Assembly: GCA_023634235.1 (NCBI GenBank)
Contig: JAMKCF010000019.1
Location: 4,278,001-4,342,000, forward strand
Direction: 5' to 3'
DNA: 64,000 bases
From: Pisaster brevispinus
Taxonomy: Eukaryota > Echinodermata > Asteroidea > Forcipulatida > Asteriidae
Positions 14,541 to 24,925 of this stretch are shown one piece after another. Below the pieces are notes generated by a model that was not told the DNA's origin, searched no databases, and saw only the letters and a list, made by a program, of their open reading frames with translations. Position numbers and translations under genes: made by a program. Numbering within the stretch: position 1 is the stretch's first letter; the number at the start of each line of letters is the position of its first letter.

Positions 14541-15160
14541 ATCAAGCCAAGCCAAAGCAAAGCAAATACAAGGGTGTACTTTTGAATGATAGCATCTCAC
14601 TGTCTATGTCAAACACCACATCCATGTCCACGTATGTCTGCTCATGATACGTTACTTCATTAAATGCTTTAATGAGCAATATGCTGCAGCTACACCGAGC
14701 CCCTAGGGACTAGTTTAGCGCCACTGTTCATTATGAAACTCTGCATCTACAGGCGCCATTCATACTCTCTGCTGAGCGCTGGATCAGTTTGGTCGTTTAG
14801 AGCAAGGGTTTGATGGAAACTGATTGCAACAAAACTAATTGATGCCCTCCCATATATTATCGTCAGCAGCTATTATAGGGTACATAACAAAAATAACAAG
14901 TTGCTTGCCAATGTCTGTGAATGAAATCAACGCTTATGTTAAGTAGACAAGCTGAGCCAAGTTTATCACATTAGTGACCATAGCGTCTTTGTAGACCGTC
15001 TTCATTCTATAGAATTGCTCTACAGTCTCCACGTTCTTCGATAAATTGATCTCCCTAAAAATGTGTTTCTTTGTTTGTTTGTTTCCATTTGTAAATTAAC
15101 AAACTTACATAAAGATTAGTGACAGGTTAAACAATATAAGTCAAGAAGGAAACCAGAACA

Positions 15161-15195
<35 letters not shown>

Positions 15196-15565
15196 TTTAA
15201 GCAACATCCAGAGGAGGCGAAATCCGTTCTGTGTAGTGGAGCACCCAGACTGCAGGAAAATGCTACTAACAGTGCATGTGATAAATCAATAAAATATACG
15301 CCATGTGTCTCAGTATGGATTTATTACACCAAAAGATAAAATAGCAGAAGAAGATGAAGAAGAAGAAGAAGAAAAACAAGAGGAAGAGAAGATTGTTGTT
15401 GTACTTTTAAATGAAACCTTTATTTCAAAACAATGAAATCACTTATTATACATAGTTACAGTGAAATTGACGTAGGGAAGAAGAATAAGAACACGATGAA
15501 AGAAAACGAGATTTGTAGAAAGAATCAAAGACACAGCAGATTTTTGATGACCTCCCGGTCCTTAC

Positions 15566-15758
15566 CTCTACATGACCTCCAATGAGAACACTGGTTGTCT
15601 CTACTAAGCCGTGGACGATGCTCATTGCATGGAGGTAAGCCATTCCCGCTGATACCTGCGTTGCTATGGCGTGTACATGACTGTCTTGGATTGTACGTGG
15701 ATGACTATGAAGGAAATCTCGTAGGGTACCGTGTTGATAGTAGGCCGTACATATGAAC
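15566..15758 (-). CDS. Gene A exon: kinase hinge to degenerate catalytic loop (pseudokinase)
   Basis: Acceptor TTTTTTCGCAG and donor GTAGAG|GTAAGG bound a 193-base exon, phase 2 in and phase 0 out. It encodes the completed R462 and F463-E526. FICTAYYQHGTLRDFL is the strand 5/hinge/helix D segment, and HAIATQVSAGMAYLHAMS is helix E. The catalytic loop reads IVHGLVETTSVLIG. Against HRDxxxxN the aspartate is L513 and the asparagine S518, so phosphotransfer is not expected. The exon is about 6.3 kb from the previous one, but its phase matches. The DFG motif should be in the next exon, which I did not find. Confidence 0.8.
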
Positions 15759-16387
15759 CTGCGAAAAAAATGCACACAAATAACTTTTTTATTTGGATCA
15801 ACAGAGACCAGACTAATTTGACGACTACCATCGTATCAATAATTTGCATGATGTTGTTGAGCCAATCTGAAGGCCTGTCATTGCTTGCCTGTTTTGTCTA
15901 CACATGTATGGCTAAACTGTGTGTGTGGTGGATATTATGTATTTTATTTTTAAATCCTCGTGCATTGTTTCTTGTGCAATATGCCAATTGCTTTTTGTAC
16001 CTTACTTTTTGATATTTGTTGCGTTTTTTAAAACTTGTGCGAGCAATGTAAATTCTTCTTTATGGAAAATAATATAATTTCTTATGTCTTCTCATGTATT
16101 TCCTATGATTTAACTAGCCCTGCATTGTTTTACACATGGATGCTGTTTATACGGACAAATTAAATCAAATTTATTAAAGGAAAAGGTAATAACATAGGCT
16201 TAGCATACCCGATAGAAGAATTTGTTATATAGGTTTGTTACATATATTATTTTCTGGCATGATCAGTCATTGCAACACCTAGTACATGACATTGTATCAG
16301 GCTAAATTATTCCTCTACACCCTTCTTTGGCCAAACCTATGGCCCACCGAATCAGTGGCCAACCATCAGACAAGTGACATTAGCTTT

Positions 16388-16541
16388 AAAGGGGGCCTGT
16401 GGCTGTACATGGATTTATGAACTCTCGCCCCGTTACAACACGCGCGCCCTACCTTCGTATCAGATCTTTGGAGAGCGCGCGCGTGTGCAGTAACTGATGG
16501 TCGAGAGTTCATAAATCCATGTTCAGCCACAGGCCCGCTTT
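16388..16541. mobile_element. Inverted-repeat (foldback) element, ~154 bp
   Basis: Left arm aaagggggcctgtggctg... through catggatttatgaactctcg is mirrored by a right arm ending agccacaggcccgcttt. The arms are about 40 bases with few mismatches. The centre is CG-rich with a CGCGCG tract. No clear target duplication. Confidence 0.6.
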
Positions 16542-17649
16542 GATCATGACGACACAGCCACTTTTAAGCCATATTCTACACACATACATTCAAATCTCCA
16601 TCACAAGACAGCCCTGGCATCCTAGTCCCCCTTGTAACCAATAGCACTGCGATCACAGTACACTGGTTATTTAATAAGGGTCAGGCCCTACGGTGTTGCT
16701 AACAAGCAGTTCAAAGATAACGAAGAACTCGGCAGTGCTGGCTAACTCAATTGATCCTAGCGGTTGCCATAACACTTACTCGCTTCAATCTATGATACTC
16801 AATAAAGCAAATACACTGAATAAGGGACCCATTGCTGTTAATGCGCATGATCTTTTTCCTACACTTATTTTTAGTGTCCTACCCTTGGCCTCTCCATAGA
16901 GGTCTCCGTGGCCTCTCCCATCCCTGTCATTAACACCTGCGGAAAATAACAATTCCCAACCTTGAAATTAGCTACAAGGTTACCCAGAGGCTGATATTGA
17001 CAGATAAAACACTCCGCAAATGGCGGGAATAAGAAGAAGGGGGAAAACAAACCACGCCGGATTCAAGTCTATTGTCTCATCAGACTAGTATGGATTTCTT
17101 TATTGATCAGTTATTTTGGTTGCACCATTTCTGAAAAGAATAAAACCCCAAACAACCTGCTCACGCTCCAAGGTCATGAAACCACGCGTAACGGAACGGT
17201 CGTCTGCTGCCGTTCAGTAACGGTGATGACACCTCATTTTGGTGTGCATTTCATTTACATAGGTCTACAAGGTGTCATAACAAATGATGTAGACAGTAGT
17301 TTATGTAATTAAGGGGATTCTGCACGATGCATGCAAATCTGCATCCAATTAAATTTATTTGGCGATTATAATCATTAGACCTAATGAGTAAACTTTTTAG
17401 TAAATGCATGCATCTCCGGAGATATAGACAACTACGTACTAAATTAGTAATTAAAGAAAAGTAATGTTTGATTTTCAACCTGGAAGATAATTGATCATAA
17501 AGTTTCCATAAATTCCAATCAGTTCCTGAGAAATATATCCGCCTGAATTATTATCCAAGTCGAGCAAATACAATTGAAAACTACAATTGTTACTTATTTT
17601 GATACCTATAATTATAATTATTACTATTATAATACAATTCTAGTAAAGA

Positions 17650-17970
17650 AACACAGGATGCCTTCTAAGGGAACTTAATCACCGTGGCTCTCTTACTTGA
17701 CGAAACCTGTAAACAAGGGTGCTTGCCTACGTGAACTAGAAACAGTGGGGTCAACCCCTACTCTTCCACTAGTATAAGCGTTCTAGACCGTGCACGACCA
17801 ATCTCAGTACACGGTTTTATGTCACATCTGAAGGACACAGCAAATATGGTAAAGCATCTTGCTCAAGGACAAAAGTGTCATGCCCGGGACTCGAACCCCA
17901 CTCTGCTGATTGCAAACACCAGAGCTTGAGTCAGATGCTCCTATGACTGCTTGGCCAAGACACGCCACCA
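17650..17970 (-). mobile_element. tRNA-derived SINE
   Basis: A perfect B box GGTTCGAGTCC (complement of 17887-17897) and an A-box-like TGGCCAAGCAG (17948-17958) lie in a leucine-tRNA-like head with CTCAAGC in the anticodon loop. The acceptor stem does not pair. The head continues into a tail with ccttgagcaagatgcttta, a word common in deuterostome SINEs. Confidence 0.65.
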
Positions 17971-18262
17971 ACATGCACGTGTACGAACACACACTTAGTC
18001 ACTTATAAAACATAAATCATGTTGATTGTTTTGTCCTCATCTAGAACACGATCTCCTCAAATTTGATAAAATGTTCACATTGTATGATACTTTCGTTGAA
18101 AGCAGGATGAAATTTAATTTGTATTTTCACCGATGATATTTTCCCTTTAATGTATGATTTACCTGCGAGGAACGGTCGTGTTGGTCAAATTAATTCAACG
18201 TACGTTTTCCAACTCAAATGCACAGCCATTAGCCGAGCCTTCGATGAGTGGTTGGGTCCATT

Positions 18263-18613
18263 TTATGAGGCCTCAACCAAGAGAACCTTCATTGCAGTGT
18301 ACAAAGCCACAGTGGCTTGTTGAATATCAATCCATGCACGCACTAAATCTTTCTTCCCTCCAACAAATTTCAATTTCTTGGGGACGCAGCTGGGGGATGT
18401 CACAATTTCACAGCGTGTGGCCATTACAGTCACTTCACTACCCGGGTATTTGAACCATACAACTACCTTTTTGGCGTGACAGCACACCGTATGAAATTTT
18501 GTTCTTATTGATGCATCCCAATAGGAATGAAACACTTTCAAGCGAACTCCAGTCTTGATGGTTGCTTGAAATTTGATGTTTTTAATTACCCAACAAAAGT
18601 AGTCATAGTACAA
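18263..18613 (-). other. Unrecognised open reading frame, 116 codons
   Basis: An uninterrupted minus-strand frame in a gene A intron, without ATG at its start (TTG at the 5' limit; first ATG about half way along). Amino-acid composition looks protein-like (for example WFKYPGSEVTVMATRCEIV and KKDLVRAWIDIQQATVAL), without low complexity. No acceptor or donor of matching phase was seen, and the kinase exons on either side join without it. It may be a fragment of a mobile-element protein. No function is claimed. Confidence 0.3.
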
Positions 18614-18920
18614 ACGTCATTGGTTACTGAAACATACGTAGATACTTTGGAGAACAATCCGACATACTTTCAAAAATGTTTGCAAATCTGAACGCTGTTG
18701 TATATGCAAGCATGTGACAATACAATAGACTGAAAAGTAATATTTGATGTTTGCCTATATACATTGAGCTGTGTACCGTGCATGCAGGACGTTCATGCTC
18801 TATGACTCTTTTGTTAACATGTGATGTCACAGGTTACGTGGTCAAGAGCATAAACGGGTGCAACAAATCATTAGCAGCTATGTTATTTTGGTTGTTACCC
18901 TTACACTAATGTGTGACAAA

Positions 18921-19050
18921 CACTGTATTCTCAGTGCTTTCCCGAGTCCTGCAATAAGAGATCCACATGCATACTTCTCGGCTGGGATTTGAACCCACAA
19001 GCCCTGCCTTCTAGAGCAGGTGTCTTTACCATTAGACCAACGAGTGTGCC
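18921..19050 (-). mobile_element. tRNA-derived SINE fragment
   Basis: B box GGTTCAAATCC (complement of 18985-18995) and A-box-like TGGTCTAATGGT (complement of 19028-19039) are present. The tail ctcagtgctttcccgagtcctg also occurs near 1,761-1,783 in a second fragment. Confidence 0.6.
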
Positions 19051-19807
19051 CGATGACAGGGGGCTAGCTCGAATCCAGGAGAAAAATCTGCATGCATACA
19101 TGGGTTTGAATCCTACCCGAGTATGCCTTAGTTCTCACAACAAATATATCTATGGTAAGATCACTCTGAAAATTGAACCCGAAACCACCCTTCATATCGG
19201 GCAACCCAAAACAACGAAAGCAAAGCCCGTTGAATGTAATATTATATTAAATTCCTTTTGAGTATGGTGAAAAATATGCGATCTTCATGAGGACTGTTGG
19301 CAGAAATGCACTAGAAATTTTAAAATTCTATGTAAAATGAAGTACGGACAGTTCAATTTTTCAATTTTTGTATTGAATGTTTCACCTAGATACTGAGGGA
19401 GAACTAGGGGCACCAGGATGCTCCAACAATCAGATTGGCAAGATGCCACTTTGGGAAAGATGTAGGTGATGTTGGCATCCTGATAGGTGTATACATGTAC
19501 ACATGCAAGGTGTCTGGAGGGAAGGGATGTGCAAGTGCGTTTGGATGGAGCGGCTTATGCCTCAGTCATATCTTTTTGCACAGCATGAATTGTGTATAAT
19601 AATCTGCTAGGGTGGATTAATTTTCCCACTTCAGAGGAATATTCGTCACTTGAGTTATCCCGCAGAATCTACCCGTATCAAAACTTTATTCTCCCGATGA
19701 GAATATGAAATCTTTAAATAAGCCCTATTTATCTTAATGAGAAATTGCTCAACACAATTGCCGGGGTCCATTCGAGGTGAGGGCTACACGTACACTTAAA
19801 GGGAGAA

Positions 19808-19838
<31 letters not shown>

Positions 19839-21336
19839 TTTGAGAGGCACGCTGCCTTCTCATCTAGTCTCGTAAAATGTTGCTGTGAAGAATTGCTCCT
19901 GAATCTGTTTTTAGAGTTGTCTATGCACTAACAAAAAACTAAATGTGTTGCAATTAGTGAGTAGTGATTATAAAAGTAATACGTGCCGATATTTAAAAAA
20001 AACCCAGCAGAATATACGGCACACCATGTTGTGGAGTCGAAAGTGTTGTCCTACAAAATGGCGGGCCGTGTTCTGTCACGACATTGAATAAAAACCACTA
20101 CATTTTGAAGGGGGTATTTATGTGAATCTTTTATAATCCCCTTTTAACATAATCTTTCCAACCATATTCATTTCATTATTTATTTACATTTTATAGTTTA
20201 TGTTAATGAAACCGGGCTTGCCTTGTGAGTGAACTTATATCACAAATTACAATGAAAGAGAGCTACCTTTTTAATTGAACTGCTAGTCGAACTAAGAAAA
20301 TGGCGACGAACATGAATTACAATAGAATTCTCTACTCTGGATAGCACATGTCAACTGTTGTTTTATGTCCTATACAACTACATATCGCACCACTGTACAG
20401 TAGACATGTAGTAGACACAATTCCTGGCCACAGTCAGAGCCTGGCATACCCCCAGATCATTCATTATTTCACTCATTGATCAACCCGTTTAACCGTGAGC
20501 GATTTGAATTAAATGTAGATGAGATGCAGCCGTAAAACGAACGCTCTCGTGTGAACTTGATACGCAACCGTCTGATGCCTTTTCATCCGGGCACAATGGG
20601 GGCTAAGTTATCCAGGTGTTGTGACGGTGAAACCCTTTTTTTTCATCTGGTTAAAAAAGTTCACCCACACAGTAAATGCTTGAATAATGTTTGCAGGTGC
20701 CTACTAGGGTTACAAGACCGAATAATTTGGAGATGAAGTCAACAAGAGGTATAGATGTCAGGTTATGCTGAACCCCACGAAAATGTACATATAAAAGTTC
20801 GCCGTTTTATTTTTTGTTATGTATTTATTTTTCCTATATCATTGGACAAGATCATAATTTGAGGCAGTCTATCAGAAAATAGCAAAAATAAAGAAGATTT
20901 AAATAAACAAATAAATAATAAAAATGTATCATACAAATAAGCCTGGAACAAAAGCTGTCATGACGTACAACTGCACTTTTAATAATGTACTTTGTACAAA
21001 TATTAATAACGGGGTGTGTTCAAGTGTACAAATCCACAAACATGGCAGTCAGTGCGTTAAAACAGTAATCAAAGTTAACAAGGGAAGCAGAGATAACAAA
21101 GCTAAGAAATGCCTTTGATATTAGATGTGTTTTTATAGATTTTTTGAAAGATATTAAATGTTATGTTCGAATATTTCTTATTGGTTAAAATGAACACGCG
21201 AGCAGCAGTAAGTTGTGTACATTACAAGCAAAACTGTCGCATTGCCACCGGGGCTCAATTTTGAAGTTAAAGAGCAGCGTGGCAGAAAATACTGCTTCAA
21301 AACATTATTTTTCAAAATCAATTTCACAACAAACAA

Positions 21337-21540
21337 CACTGCAAAAACGTGGCTGCTAAAATTGACACCATGGGTGTTTTCACATAAAGATACCCAAAAG
21401 AAAAACAAAATTAACATCATGGGTTTTTTAAATAACACTAAATGTAATTGTGTTGGCAAAATTTAGTGTTTTTTTAACACCATATGGTGTAAATTTGACA
21501 ACACCCATGGTGCAAATTTTAACACCCCAGTTTTTGAAGG
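21337..21540. mobile_element. Second CACTG-type MITE with internal palindromes
   Basis: Starts CACTGCAAAAAC and ends near CCCCAGTTTTTGAAGG, a degraded form of the 10.4-kb element's right end. The inside has several short palindromes of the ACACCATGGGTGT and ACACCATATGGTGT type, so the single strand could form a series of hairpins. Confidence 0.5.
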
Positions 21541-22092
21541 GCAATAAAGATTCTAACTTAGGAGAGTTAGTCAATAAATTAATTGTAAATGCTGTCAAGA
21601 CATTGTGAATTTACAATCACTACAAGGATGGCGATAACTCTCAGTGCATTGTGTGGAAGCTAGATCGGATTTCGTTTTTGACTCCTGATTAAAATTGGCT
21701 TATGTGTCACCTCAAACTTGCAGATCTAAAAATTACTACATATTGTTTAAATGTGATGTGACTTGAATGGGTAAAGCTATAGAGTACAGCTAAGATTTTG
21801 TTAATCACTCCTATTCCAATTCCTCAGTCGGTAAGTAGGATTCTAAATGAATATTCATTTCAATGGTTTAGTCACTATTAAATAATAAATAACAATTATT
21901 TCCCTGCCCTCACCCCACACCCACCCCCCCAAAAAAAAGAAAGAATAATAACAAAATAATAATAATAAAAGGAAAAAATATATTAAAAAATAAGAAAAAC
22001 AATAAATACGCAAGTAAGTAAATACAAACATACATACACATGTTTTAGAAAATATATATAAATAAATGACGAATTGAATATCCTTTACTTAC

Positions 22093-22334
22093 CTCTGCAC
22101 AGTGGACTTCTCCTCATGGGTGTCAGGAACACTCTGGACCCGGTCGAGCTTGGTGTGGGAACTCTTGGAGTGCCAGAGATACTCCACAATGTTACGATGA
22201 TGTTCCAGTTTGCTCAAACGGTACAATATGGCAGACTCGTTGCGCCACTCCCTAGAGTGCGGCTTGGTAAAAATCTTTAAGAGACCGCGACGAGGCGATC
22301 CATTTTTTGTTTGCCACTCAACGATGCCAAAGTT
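22093..22334 (-). CDS. Gene A exon: kinase N-lobe
   Basis: The exon lies between acceptor GATGTGTAG and donor CAGAG|GTAAGT, phase 0 in and phase 2 out, with 80 full codons (N382-Q461). It starts NFGIVEWQ (end of the glycine loop). It then has GLLKIFTK, where K401 is at the ATP-anchoring lysine position, and REWRNESAILYRL, where E414 fits the helix C glutamate. LEHHRNIVEYL follows, typical of strand beta-4. The spacing and the W-x-N-E pattern resemble TGF-beta/activin type II receptor kinases of the TKL group. A polar ~20-residue insert before the donor sits in the beta-4/beta-5 loop. Both N-lobe nucleotide-binding residues are kept, so ATP binding could persist. Confidence 0.8.
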
Positions 22335-24701
22335 CTACACATCAAAAGATAAACGATTTTATAGTACTTAAAAAGAAAGAAATAAGAAGAAGAAGGAAAA
22401 TCGAGTAGTTCTCAAAAGAAAAACGATTGCCAAAATGTAATATGAATCTTGATATTAAGAGCTTTGAGTGTTTTGAAGACTTGTACAGTTAACGTTTTGA
22501 GAAGGGCAACTTGCATTTTTCTGAATTATTTTAGATGATCAAAGTTCTGTAACAATCTTTTTTAAGTACAGGATCAGTTATTATAAAAAATAATAATAAT
22601 AATAGAAATAAAAATTATGTAAATCTGAAACTAACTGATTATTAATTTAAAACCAGGACAATCCTACAGACAACATTTTTATCTTCTGAAATAATGTCAA
22701 AAGTCTTAAAAATAGCATTTGTATAAGATCCGCTAATGAGCACGTATATGATTTTCACAAAACCCTTGACAACAAAGCAACAAGAACAAGTCTTGTTGTT
22801 GTTGTTTTCAGTTAACCGAAACACACAATTTGATGAAAGTTTCATTGACTTGATTTGATGGTCTGCCAATGAGGTTGGAACTAGGGGGTGGAAAGGATAT
22901 GCTCTCCCCAAACAAATGATGTAATTAAACGCACACTTTGATGGTTTATATTTCAAATTGAAATGGGAGATGTTATGTGACTATGCTAACTTTCATGAAG
23001 TTAACTGTAGAACATAAATAAGTAATTTTATTATTTATCTATATATTCATATATATTTATATTTAAGTGTATTTAAGCTGGTTAGCAGACCTACGGTGGG
23101 AAAGAAGTTGTATTAACGTTTATCACAATCCTTCACCAACAAAATTAACAATAATCTAAAGATGTATCCTAATGTGTTTTTATTATGCATATTATTGTAA
23201 AAATTGTCACAGATGCAATCTAGGAATAAAAATTTAACTCATATGAATGTTCTTATTGTCTGTTGTGTAAGCATTACTGCACAAGACTTTTGCCCAACTA
23301 TTTTTAACTAGTTGTTTTACTTTCTTTATAGTAATAATACGTAACTGAATTTTTTCTCTGTACAATTTGAACTATAAGAAAAACAACTAACGCTGAATTG
23401 TGTAGTAATGTGTGCACCAATCTATAATCAGATCCCACATGCCAAAGTATCTGTGAAATCATTTGCAGGCTATTCGTGCAAGATTTCACTGCCCAAAAAA
23501 AAGAGGACAGGAAAAAGAAATGAACCCTGTGACTCTACTTAAGCTCCCCAATCAATAGAAACGCGGCACTATCTTTTTGTGTAGCTTCACTGAAATCATA
23601 ATATTGCCGCTGGCTAAATGGAGCCCAGCTCCGGAGTAACAGCGGGAATTGTTCCTAGGTTTAAAGAAACTGTCTACGTGGGCTTACGTTGGGCAAAATA
23701 CAACCGATATCCTACAGTGTGACGCAAAAACGTTCTCTAGAATTCTCCTCGAGTATCGTCTTCCCTGAACTGACCGTATTTTACTCTCGTGTGAATGGCA
23801 TCCCTTCAGGGTATCTTCTGAGTATGTTTTTTATAGCTTACAAGCGTTCGGCTCGACTGTCAAATTGCTCCCCCATTTACCTATCTCTGCAGTCTTATGG
23901 CGACGGGCTGTAAGTACTAGATAAATTGTTGCCTATAATGACTGAGTGCTATACTATTATTAATAAAAATGGCGCCGTGCATGCAAGAGCCGTGCATAAA
24001 TAATGACATGCTTAAAATAACAGAGAAGTTCTCATATACAAACAAAAATAGATTTTAGAAAAACAGCAGGGCTTTAAAAAAAAAAGCAATTATATTTTAT
24101 TAGTATTTTGGATATAAGTTTTTGCAATCTGTCATGCCTATTTAGGTTGTTTCCTTCAAGATTACTTTAATTAGATGCTGACTTAATGTTGAAAGTCTGT
24201 ATGGAGTTGTTTCGTCATGATGCTTGTACTTACAATGTATTGTATTATTGTCTCATAAAATCATTCTCAAAGCTCCTCCAAATTTGATATTTCAGGCAAT
24301 GAGTGTCATTTATGACAGACATTGCGCATTATAAATATACACCGTTTTGATTACTACTATTGTTATTTCAAAAGAAAGATCACACTTTTCTTTGTGCCGG
24401 TAACTCCTTGAGTCGGGCTACGTCCCGAAGCCTTAGACTCAAGGGTCTTTCTCAGAATCCTCGCTGTTCCCAAATGCCTTCTGTAATATATCTACCCTCA
24501 CATTTGTCCCTACTTCATCTAGATGAATGGTGCCAAGTGCTCCAACCACCACAGGGACTACTTTCGCTTTCACCTGCCGAATCTTACGACGTTCCCTAGC
24601 CAGGTCTTGATACTCTTGGGTCTTTTATACCTCCTTCGAATATGTGTGTGTGTTATTTACTGCTTGACTGAAAATTGTGATACCCATTCCATTTTTCTTA
24701 C
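22335..24701 (-). other. Gene A intron (~2.4 kb)
   Basis: Mostly AT-rich, with the LINE remnant at 24.4-24.6 kb. Nothing else recognised. Confidence 0.6.
24395..24621 (-). mobile_element. Non-LTR retrotransposon remnant (post-RT C-terminal region)
   Basis: Minus strand reads YQDLARERRKIRQVKAKVVP and VVVGALGTI, followed by LQKAFG. It then shifts frame to LGTARILRKTLES. These words are characteristic of the region after the reverse transcriptase in many invertebrate LINE proteins. The frameshift and a stop show decay. It lies in the gene A intron that follows exon 24702-24925. Confidence 0.65.
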
Positions 24702-24925
24702 CATGTTCATATGACGCCCAATGATTGGCACAGTTTCCACCCAGTGCACGACGGGCGGTGCATTTAAACATTTACTGCTCCTCTGGCTGGGAGATGAGAC
24801 ACTCTCTACTGAGGCAGTGGCGTCTTTTCCGTTTGGCATCCTGTATACATCAATCTTCTTGGGCACGGTAATGGCTCCGGTCATCTGACCAACTTGCAGT
24901 TGCACCGCATTCTTTGTCTTCTCAA
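24702..24925 (-). CDS. Gene A exon: linker and kinase glycine-loop start
   Basis: The exon lies between acceptor TTCATCTTCAG and donor ATG|GTAAGA, phase 1 in and phase 0 out, and encodes 75 residues (V307-M381 if the microexon is skipped). The first ~55 residues are a polar, Ser/Lys-rich linker without recognised motifs. The end (VVHWVETVPIIGRHMNM) reads as the first kinase strand and the start of the glycine-rich loop, which continues as NFGIVEW in the next exon. In this loop only the first glycine and the later FGxV part are clear; the middle glycine is missing. A LINE remnant begins about 80 bases past the donor, inside the next intron. Confidence 0.7.

Larger units (their letters stand above)
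1..15565. other. No exon recognised; repeats and probable gene A intron/3' region
   Basis: AT-rich DNA with homopolymer runs (C at 4143-4160, T at 10951-10971, A at 15163-15192), a GAA tract near 15,345-15,375, and the repeats listed separately. Gene A must continue somewhere below 15,566, but no DFG, APE or later kinase segment with matching splice phase could be supported. Confidence 0.6.
15759..22092 (-). other. Gene A intron (~6.3 kb)
   Basis: Holds the foldback element at 16.4 kb, SINE fragments at 17.7-19.0 kb, the open frame at 18.3 kb, a T tract at 19,822 and the MITE at 21.3 kb. No exon-like segment with matching phase was seen. Confidence 0.55.

Noticed and set aside
17870..17972. 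Functional leucine tRNA gene.
   Set aside because: B box is perfect, but the acceptor and anticodon stems do not pair well and SINE-type tail follows.
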